DNA of 64,000 nt, taken from positions 30,401,501 to 30,465,500 of the forward strand of contig BSBM01000370.1 in the NCBI GenBank assembly GCA_027924585.1, given 5' to 3'. A program made the position numbers and the translations under genes. Positions 9,401-18,206 of the stretch are shown here, in pieces. The notes beneath the pieces were generated by a model. That model made no database searches. It saw only the letters and a list, made by a program, of their open reading frames with translations, and was not told the DNA's origin. Within the stretch, counting starts at the first letter, position 1. Each line of letters begins with the position of its first letter. The DNA comes from Larix kaempferi. Lineage: Eukaryota > Streptophyta > Pinopsida > Pinales > Pinaceae.

Positions 9401-11860
9401 TTGTTTTTTATATTTATAATCACAGAGAATCAACAACTCCATAGATCGAGAAGGATTCAGAACCTTCCACCTGTTAGAACAGAACCTATACAACCAGCTA
9501 GAACACAGCGGGTAAACCCCGGTATTTCTTCAGAAATTACCTTTGAAATAGAATTGCTTGAAGAAATACTTATAACAGAAAACCTTTAAATTGAGGTTCC
9601 TGAGGAACCACCACCAGGTACCACAGATCAACAACATTTTAGTACTGTTGAGGTGGAAGATCTTACTTCCGCGGAGTATAGCACTCCTTTCAATCCTCCC
9701 TTAACTAATACTAGAATTCCGCTTCTGTCACCTGTTGGTTTCCAGCAGCCCCTTTTCAGTGCAGATCTTTTGTTTCCCGATCATCTGATGTCTAACACAG
9801 GAGGTGAACCAGGGGGTCCCCAAACTCCCACTTTAGGTATGAATACCAGCACAGTTAACCCTTCTTTTACTGCTACATCTAGTCAGGCACAAACCACATC
9901 TGTGCCTAATCCATCTTTCAGTTTCAACACTAGTACATTAGGAATGCCTAGTTTTACAACAATGGCATCTATTCCCATGTCTACTGTTGGACCTAGCAGT
10001 ATGGCCAACTGTGCAACACCTTCTACTTCGCAACCGTTATATCAGATCCCTAGTACTTGGGTTTCCACACCTGTGGTAGGACCAAGTGTTTCTGCAAAGA
10101 TACCAGTCATGGGCACCATGACTGCACCGTCCACATCAGCTTCTACTGGTTTCAACACCTTTGTAGGCCCTAACTTGAATTAGGGTAGCATGCCTGCAAA
10201 TAATGTTCCTTTTTCCTTATTTTCAGGGGGAGGGGGCAACATCTTCAACCAGCAATATGGCAGGGCTAACACCCAGCCACAGTGGACGAACCAACAAAGC
10301 ACTAATCCGCTCTCGTATGGGTGGGGAAATTTTAATAATTCTTTCTCACAACAACAACAACTGGCAGGGGGCAACCCCTACCAACAAATACCTGGGGGTA
10401 ACCCCTACCAACAGTTAACTGGGGGTAACCCCTATCAACAGTTGGTAGGTGGCAACTCCTATCAGCACATGGCCGGGGGCAACCCTTACCACCAAATGGC
10501 TGGGGGCAACCCCTACCAACAATTCATGGGACAAACGATGGGTGGTTTCCCTTATCAAGCTTCATCTTACCGGCCTCGTCTACCTTTTCTGGCAACTTTG
10601 AATTTGCTAGACCTTTCGAAACTGACAAATGATCCTGTGTGTCATAATGCCACGTGGCCATCAGTTCCCACCAAATTACCTTCGAATATTCCAAAATTTG
10701 AAGGCAAAGCTGGTGAAGACCCTGGTGACCATGTCACTACCTTTCACTTGTGGTGTTCTTCAAATTCGTTGAACGAGGATTCCATCAGATTGAGACTGTT
10801 TCAAAGGACCTTAACTGGTCCCACAGCCAAATGGTACATTGAGTTACCTACGGCTACTTTCTCTAGTTTTGGGGATCTAGCAACCATCTTTTTGAACCAT
10901 TTCCAACTTCCTGTTCGGTATGATGCCGGAACAGAACTTTTGTCTACTTTTAGACAAAACAAAGACACTCATTTATCTGACCACATTCAGGAGTGGCGAA
11001 GACGGAAAAGGCTCATAAAGGCCAACATCCCTCCAGAGTTCCTGCTTGAGTGGTACTTGAAATCACTCCTTCCTTACATTTCTAAGGAAGTAGCGACATC
11101 TAGAGTTTCCAATGAAGAAGAAGCCATCTTAAGGACTCAACAGTTAGACCTTGTATACGCACAATCTGGTTTACTGTACGAGATTATACCTGACGCACCG
11201 AGATCAAACACTGATCTGAGTAGACCCAAACCTGGACCACATGCTGACGGCATAGTGGGTTCAGTTAACTCTGCAGCCTTTGAAGCACTGACCAAATAGG
11301 TCCAAGCCTTAACTGTCAAACATTCGACTGCAGACATTGCTTCCGTCACAACCTCTCCTTCTATTTCTGAATCTGTTAATCAGGTTCAGAACAATCAAAA
11401 GGGCCCTCGGCATCCCAACAACAAAAAGAAGGGCAAGAAAGGAGAGGGGAACCAACAAAAGCCCAAAAAAGACAATTCCGAAGAGGGTAACAAAGAAGAG
11501 AAGAAGGTTAGGTTCCCTTGTAAACTTTGCAAACAAAACCACCTTACTCATCAATGCCCTCTACTAGAAGAAGCCCAGAAGCTCTTAAGAGAGAAGAAGC
11601 CTGCTGTCTTGAAAGATCCATTTCCTAAAGGGCAAGGCTCAACTTCTGGCACCTCCAAAACTGGGGGCACTTCGCACGCCATGGTTGATCAAACATTCAT
11701 AAATATGGTCAACTCAGATGCAATTTTGCAAACCAGAGCTAAGAACTATACCCCGGAAACGCAGAGAAAGGATAAGGAGATTGTTGAATCCTCCACTCCA
11801 CTCCACATACCTGTGGACCCAATGCCCAAGATTCTGAAAGGTGTCTTGAAGAGGGCATAG
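9401..11860 (+). pseudogene. gag: gag of the Tat element (capsid, zinc knuckle), broken
   Basis: One reading frame runs through this region, interrupted by stops at 9587, 10181, 11297 and 11858. The N-terminal part is rich in Ser, Thr, Pro and Asn (to ~10180), then come six 9-residue GGNPYQQ repeats (10361-10522). A capsid-like segment follows from ~10560, with LPSNIPKFEGKAGEDP, FHLWCSSNS, RTLTGPTAKWY and an LSDHIQEW segment. A basic Lys-rich stretch leads to a zinc knuckle (CKLCKQNHLTHQC, ~11518). It would form the particle shell that packages the RNA. All four stops fit a C-to-T change in CAG or CAA. The true start codon is unsure. The copy at 56497 is a relative. Confidence 0.85.
10361..10522 (+). 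repeat. Six 27-bp repeats in gag (xxGGNPYQQ)
   Basis: Six 9-residue units with consensus xxGGNPYQQ follow directly after a run of Gln. The units keep frame and vary at the first two positions, so the amino-acid pattern appears to have been maintained. Such Gly/Asn/Gln/Tyr-rich repeats can support self-association; that is inference. Confidence 0.9.
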
Positions 11861-11896
11861 CACAATCCCAACACACGGGCTGCTTCCAACTACAAT

Positions 11897-12790
11897 GTGA
11901 TTGAAGATCTAGCCCAAACCCCTTGTGCCATGTCTACTCTAGAAGTCTTGCAGAGTTGTCCATTGCAACGAAATGCACTTCTGGCAGCTATTGGGAGTAT
12001 GGAGTCCTCCAACATGTCTGCGCGATTTGACATGACTGATGTCAAATACCGGTTGCCATATCACGTTTCCCTCCAGATTGAGGTCGTTCATGGTCCAATG
12101 ACCATAAGACGAGCTGTAGTAGATGAGGGAGCGTCGACTTGCGTAATGTCGATTTCCTGTTGGAAAGCTCTAGGTTCTCCTGAGTTAGTCCCTTCCAACA
12201 CAATGCTTACTGCATTTGATGGCAGAACTTTCCGTCCACATGGAGTTTTGCCATCATTTAATGTCACTTTGGCCGGTAAGACAGTTGCTGTTGAGATAGA
12301 AGTTCTGGACGCTCTGCTCGATTACAACATGTTATTGGGCAGGAGTTGGACTTATGCCATGCAAGCTATAGCATCGGCAGTTTTTCGAGTGGTCATGTTC
12401 CCATTTGAAGGTAATATCGTTACAGTCGATCAACTTTCTTTCACTCAAAGAAAACACCAGACTTCTACGGAAACCACGATTCCTTTGGATGATCAAACCA
12501 CCCCGGTTAAGGAGAGTTTAGGAGCAGGGTTGTATGGTTCGTTAATAGGCACTTTCGACATCCCCTCCCCTGTTCTTTTTATGCGTTCTGATGTGGGTAC
12601 CGTTATTGAAACATTTACGGTCAGTTTAAGAACTGATCCTTGGATCCTTCCTACCATGTCAGATCCTTTTGTGCCTCCCTCCATTGCAGAAGTGGCCTAT
12701 ATGGAAACTCAACACGCTGCAATGGAACATATCATGACTCCACCAGCCTCTGTCGAGTCAGATATGGACTATGCTCCACATGGTCATTGA
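11897..12790 (+). pseudogene. Aspartic protease region of the Tat element
   Basis: This is in the same frame as gag, downstream of the zinc knuckle. The active-site motif is VVDEGASTCVMS, where the usual D-S/T-G is replaced by D-E-G-A-S, a variant I associate with plant Tat-type proteases. The second half has LLGRSWTYAMQAIAS, the flap-to-C-terminal part of the family, followed by a linker with no recognised motif. It ends at TGA 12788 and the next domain is in the next frame, so pol is not reached without a frame change near 12790. The copy at 58583-59422 has a similar protease (MNEGASTYVM) without the catalytic Asp. Confidence 0.82.
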
Positions 12791-14628
12791 ATTCTACTCA
12801 CTCATTCGATTGTTTAGATACGGTTTTGCCATCGGATGAAGCCATCTTATAAGTTATGATGGGCCTGGACCAACCTTGGGAACATATGCATCATAGGTCC
12901 TACATACTTCCAGATCTAGACAGAATTGAGAGAGGAGAATTCCCTGTGAGACCCGGTGGATTGGTTGATTTTTCATCTTCTCCTTCTACTTCAAAAGTTG
13001 TTTATGCTGAAGGGAACATGGCTAATATTTCAAGAACAATTCCAATCAACATTTCCACCAAACCCGGGGTCGTGGAAAATATTTTTATTGGTGCAGACTA
13101 TTCTCCAGAAGAGATAGCTCTGTATACAAAACTGTTTAAAGAATTCCGCGACGTTTTTGCCTGGTCATATGAGGAGATGCCAGGTATTGACCCAACCATT
13201 GTGGAGCATGTCATCACGACATACCCTAACGTGAAACCTGTGAGGCAAAATCTTTGTCCCGTAAACCCTAGAAAAGCAGCCGCCATCAAGGTGGAGGTTG
13301 AAAAGTTGCTCAAAGCCGGTTTCATTTATCCGATCGATATGACGGAATGGGTTTCAAACCCCGTTCCGGTTGATAAAAAGCAAGGTACTATTAGAGTTTG
13401 TACTGACTTTCGAGATTTGAACAAAGCTTGTCCGAAAGACAACTATCCCACACCATTTATCGATCAAATCATAAATGCGTGTGCAGGACATGAGATGTTC
13501 TCTTTTATGGATGGTTTTTCGGGATACAATCAAATAGAGATCAAACCTGAAGATCAGCATAAAACAGCTTTCATTTGCCCGTGGGGCACCTTTGCTTATC
13601 GGAAAATGCCATTTGGTTTGAAGAATGCTGGGGCTACCTTCCAGCGAGCAATGAATTTTGCTTTTCATGACATCAAACACATTGTAGAACCTTACTTGGA
13701 TGATCTCCCAGCGCGATCTCGAAAGAGACGGGACCATCCGGACTACCTTAAACAAGTGTTTGAAAGATGCAGAAAATATAATATTCATTTGAATCCAAAC
13801 AAATGTGTATTCTGTGTCGAATCGGGACGTTTACTAGATTTCATTGTCTCTAATCGTGGTATAATGGTTGACCCACTTAAAGTTGAGGCGATTGTAAATC
13901 TGCCTCCTCCTCGCACCTTGCGACAACTTCAAAGTCTGCAAGGCATGTCTAATTTCTTACGGCGATTTATAATAAACTACGCCAAAATTACCAAAGGTTT
14001 TATGAGGCTACTCAAACAAGATTCCTACTTTGTGTGGGACGAAGCTGCACAATCATCCTTTGAAGCGTTAAAAAAGGCACTTCTTTCAGCACCCTTGTTA
14101 AGTCCGCCAGATTACTCAAAATATTTTCTTTTATACCTGGCAGCGTCTCTTACTACAATTGGTATAGTTTTGGTTCAGGAAGACGATATGTTCCAAGAAC
14201 ATGTTGTCTACTATCTTTCTCGCGCATTGATAGTCCCTGAGGTTAAATACTCGCACGTTGAGAAGTTAGCACTTGCTGCGGTCTATGCGATCCAAAGGCT
14301 TCGTCACTATATACTTTTACGAACTACTACAGTGATAGCAGAAGTCAACCCTTTCCAGTACGTTCTCACCCAACAAATCATCGATGGGAAATACAATAAA
14401 TGGATTGTAATTCTACAGGAATTCGATTTGGTATTCCAATCAGCCAAATCGAAAAAATCACTAGTGTTCGCTGAATTAATCTCAGAATTTCCAAGTGACC
14501 TAGAACGCGTGGAGGAAGAAACATCATTCCCTGACGAACATATATTTCTCATCGCCTCCTCTGACCCATGGTACAGAGATATTTTAATATATCTCCAGAC
14601 TTTGAGGTGTCCTACCACTTTTTCCTGA
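12791..14628 (+). pseudogene. Reverse transcriptase and degenerate RNase H of the Tat element
   Basis: This copies the element RNA into DNA. It is open from ATG 12856 for 590 codons; the frame extends upstream through a TAA at 12850. Residues ~178-194 carry IRVCTDFRDLNKACPKD, then FSFMDGFSGYNQI, GLKNAGATFQRAM, and the catalytic YLDD near residue 279. The connected RNase H segment begins near residue 426 with YLAASLTTIG, where an active domain has an Asp in place of one Ala, so the first catalytic residue is missing. It ends at TGA 14626, which fits CGA changed to TGA, and the frame continues into integrase. Confidence 0.9.
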
Positions 14629-15813
14629 GAAGAGCGACGTAAGCTTAAAACCCATGCGAAAAACTACCTTATTATCTCTGATACTTTATATCGGCGTGGG
14701 GTAGATTCCATTTTACGACGTTGCTTAACTAGGGAAGAAGCTGAAGCAGTGTTAAATGATGCCCACAGTGGAGCTTGTGGGGGACATCTTTTCGGGTTGG
14801 CAACAACTCAGAAGATACTGCGTGCCGGATATTTTTGGCCCACGATCTTTAAAGATTGTGTGGAAGCAGTGAAACACTGTCGACTGTGTCAGTTTTTCAC
14901 TAAGAAAATGAGGGCACACCCAGCTCCTCTTCATCCTATAATTACAGCAGGTCCCTTCACAAAATGGGGGGTTGATTTCATGACATGCAATCCAGTTTCA
15001 GCTGGAGGACATCATTACATCATCGTTGCCGTTGACTACTTTACTAAGTGGGCAGAGGCAATGCCTACTGTTAAGGCAGATGGAGAAACTGCCGCTTATT
15101 TCGTATTTAATAAGATCATAGCACGGTTTGGCATACCTAAAGAGATAGTGACTAATCATGGTAGTCATTTCCAAAATAGCATGATGACTGAGTTATATAC
15201 AATGCTTGGTTTTCGACAAGAACATTCGTCCTCATACTATCCTCGGGCGAATGGACAAGTTGAAGCAGTGAATAAAACTTTAAAGGTTATATTGCAACGA
15301 ACTGTTAATGCCAGTTGGAATAACTGGCACATCATGCTATACTCGGCTCTTTGGGCTTACCGAGCCAACGTTAAGACTGCTACTGGTTTCTCTCCCTTCC
15401 AACTTGTGCATGGGGTAGAAGCAGTTGTGCCGATTGAATGCGAGATTCCTTCGCTAAAACTAGCAGTTCAGTTACTACCCGATACTTCAATACTCGAAGA
15501 ACGTTTGTTACGCTTAGAACATCTAGATGAACAGCGCCGGGATGCGCTTACAACAAACGAAGTTCACAAAAAACAAGTCAAAGGACAGTACGACAAATCC
15601 GTTAAACCTAGAGTTTTCATTGAAGGAGATTTGGTCCTACTTTGGGATCAAGACAAAGAACCTTTAGGACCCGGTAAATTCAAATCCAGGTGGCTCAGAC
15701 CTTATATCATTTCTAAAGTATTGAAGAAAGGTGCCTACGAACTGGTAGATTACGAAGGTAATAAGTTGGACGAGCCTAGAAATGGGCTCTACCTGAAGAA
15801 GTACTACGCCTAG
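14629..15813 (+). pseudogene. Integrase of the Tat element, catalytic Asp changed
   Basis: This inserts the DNA copy into the host genome. It is in the same frame as RT after the TGA at 14626, and open from 14749 (354 codons). A zinc-binding N-terminus is visible (HSGACGGH and CRLC). The catalytic core has D76 in KWGVDFMT, but the second acidic residue is Asn136 (TNHGSHF instead of TDxG). Glu172 follows in NGQVEAVNKTL at the expected 35-residue spacing. The Asp-to-Asn change (GAT to AAT) should abolish activity. The C-terminal part has GDLVLLWDQ and GPGKFKSRWL, without a chromodomain. Confidence 0.9.
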
Positions 15814-15918
15814 GTTGAAGTAATTTTTCTTGTAACATAGCTGTATATTTTTGTATAGTTAGTTTTGTTATGCTCGTTAGGTGATCTTATGTGTGTTTCT
15901 TGTTTCGTGTACCAGATG

Positions 15919-16337
15919 TCAACCACACATTTCCTAGGATTTGCTGATGGCGCTAGTCGCCACACCTGTCAGTTGGTTGCAGTAGCTTGGGTCATTTATT
16001 CACCCGCTGACCAACTTGTCTCTTCGGGGGGGTTTTTTTGGGACCTACCACAAACAATGTGGCTGAATACAGTGCAGTTATAGAACTTCTTCGAGATGCC
16101 CTCAGTCATGGCATTTCATACCTGGAGGTAAGGCTTGACTCACAACTAATTGTATTTCAGTTAACAGGTGTCTATCGGATCAGAGATCCAGGATTGCTAC
16201 GTCAGTTTCTATGAGTTAGATTATTGGAAAGACATTTTCATTCTATCAGATATGAACACATTCCAAGAAATTTAAACAATTTAGCTGATTCATTAGCGAA
16301 CTATGTGTTAGACTGGCATTTGCATCATACATTGTAA
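15919..16337 (+). pseudogene. Archaeal-type RNase H (aRH) downstream of integrase
   Basis: This is a second RNase H, which would remove RNA from the RNA-DNA hybrid. The four acidic positions can be seen: FADGAS near the start, NNVAEYSAV, VRLDSQL and NNLADSLAN. It lies after integrase, about 100 bp past its stop, not beside RT. A 1-bp shift occurs in a G7-T7 run at 16026-16039; from there the match continues in the next frame. A TGA at 16212 fits CGA changed to TGA. The domain may compensate for the missing Asp in the RT-linked RNase H. It could have been a separate ORF (ATG 15919) or a readthrough product. Confidence 0.8.
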
Positions 16338-16519
16338 ACAACATTCCACACATAAAATTTAAAACGCATACACATGTAAATAACCGATACTGTATATATA
16401 ACTGGTACCGTATCAAAAAATATGAGTTTTGAGTCAAGAGTCTCTCTAGTCAAGTCATAAAAGTAAAAAAGCTGGGCATGGTAGCCTCAAAAATATATAC
16501 ATATAATGTTTTTCTTCTC

Positions 16520-16552
16520 CTACGGAGAAGGAGGAACCTCCTCATCATCTAC
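16520..16552 (-). pseudogene. Last codons of the minus-strand PMD-like ORF (other part at 22691-23945)
   Basis: On the minus strand, the frame that enters the nested element at 22691 continues from 16552 with a short acidic and proline-rich tail, ending at a TAG at 16520-16522. The nested element therefore split the C-terminal codons of this ORF. The tail converges with the aRH gene, which ends at 16337; the 182 bp between them show nothing else. Confidence 0.6.
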
Positions 16553-16680
16553 TGTTGGAGAGAACTTCCGCAGCATTTAGGAAGCTGCTAATTTTGGGAA
16601 GGATAACTAATTTTGGAGAGAAAGTACCAATTTTGGCGGGAAGACAAAGATATCGCCGTAGCGCAAATTCCGGCGGGAAT
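16553..16680 (+). repeat. 5' LTR remnant of the nested element (128 bp)
   Basis: It matches 21051-21178 base for base as far as I can read, then switches abruptly to integrase coding sequence. The junction follows GGCGGGAAT. Confidence 0.9.
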
Positions 16681-17492
16681 ATATAATTACAGCAACAGAA
16701 TACCTCACCAGGTGGGCTGAGGCAAAACCAGTCAGGAATTGTGATGCTGCTACAGCAGCACAATTTATTTTTGAAAACATCATCACTAGATTTGGATGCC
16801 CAGTGACTTTGATGAGTGATCAAGGCACACATTTTTTGAATAGCACCATAGAAGCCTTGACAGAGGAATTTGAAATACAGCACCATAAGAGTACACCTTA
16901 CCACCCTCAAGCAAATGGTACGGTGGAGGCTTTCAATAAGATATTAGAACATGCTCTTACAAAGATTTGTAACAGTCAAAGGGATGATTGGGACCTCAGA
17001 GTTAATGCTGTATTATGGGATTACAGGACCACGTGTAAGAAACTAACAGGGCACACACCTTTCAGCCTGGTATATGGACAAGAGGCTGTTATGCCTATGG
17101 AATACATCTTACCCAGTCTAAGGATTGCTCAGCTTACAGAGATGGCTGATTCTGATACTTTAGAAGAGAGATTGGCACAGCTGCTCAATCTGGAGGAAGA
17201 CAGATTTATCGCAGGATTCCATCAAAAAGTGCAGAAAGCACGAGAAAAAGCTTGGCATGATAGGCATATCAAGAACAAAACCTTTCAGCTTGGAGACTTG
17301 GTACTCCTTTATGATAGTAAGTTTATAAAGTTCCCTGGAAAATTCAAAAATCATTGGTTAGGACCATATCAAATCCAGCAAATAACAGATGGAGGTGCTA
17401 TACAGCTTCGTACTATGAGTGGGGAGTTTCTTCCTACCCTGATCAATGGCAGTCGGCTTAAGCTGTATCGCGAAGGCCATGCCACCTCCTAG
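16681..17492 (+). pseudogene. Integrase C-terminal two thirds, nested element
   Basis: The frame is open from the deletion junction ([11 protein letters not shown]) to a stop at 17490-17492. It has the second catalytic Asp (MSDQGTHF), the catalytic Glu ([11 protein letters not shown]) and a C-terminal [11 protein letters not shown] with [13 protein letters not shown], typical of plant Ty3/gypsy integrases without a chromodomain. The zinc-binding domain and the first catalytic Asp are deleted. Frame and catalytic positions in the remaining part are otherwise undamaged. It is clearly distinct from the integrase at 14629-15813, so it belongs to another family. Confidence 0.9.
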
Positions 17493-18206
17493 CCCTAGCC
17501 CAGAAAGGAAGCAAATGGCGCAGATGTTCAGTGTAGTTGAAATGAAGCATCGCACCCTAAGGAGTCTACACCGGGAAATACTTTAGGTAAGAATTCGCAG
17601 CCAGCTTTCCTGGTGGTTGCGATAATTTTGATATGAGGCGAGTTTTTGGCACTTTCCAATTCCAGACGATGCGATATCTTATCGCAGAGGACAGAAAACA
17701 GATTGATGCGATATCAAATTTTGAATTGATCAGAGGGCTAGTCACTTCGCCATCTGACAAGCATTAACTGCACGGCTGACAAGTATCTGTTGTACTAAGA
17801 TTTGGCAGCAGTACGACGATTCTTCTAGATTTGGAAAATCCGATGCGACACCACTCCGGCGCACAGTTTCCCAGTGAAATTTCAAACGGCGTTTACAATT
17901 AATGGGCGCGGGGTGCTGTCTTGTCTATGCATTAAATGCCGCCAACGGGTCCAGTTACTGGTCCGTTGCCATTTGAAATTCCGCCTTATGATAAATACAC
18001 GTTCTATTCAAAGCACGGGGCTACTTGGTCATTTTCACCAAAAGAGTTGAGCGCAGTTGAGCCGAGCCAAGCGTATTCTTAGCAGAGTTCTGAGCAGGGA
18101 AACCAAAAACAGTTGCAGACTCTGATTTGCATTAAGATTAGCAATCATAGGAAGTCCAGAGTACCACAGGGGAAGGCTCCTCGCGCCAGACGAGCCTCTC
18201 GAAGAC
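17493..18206 (+). other. Spacer between integrase and accessory ORF of the nested element
   Basis: About 0.7 kb without a gene. It repeats GCGATATC-like words (for example near 17670 and 17707). It may hold a promoter or splice acceptor for the downstream ORF, but I see no convincing signal. Confidence 0.5.

Noticed and set aside
13354-13788. Minus-strand 144-codon frame opposite RT
   Set aside because: Shadow of the conserved RT coding sequence on the other strand.
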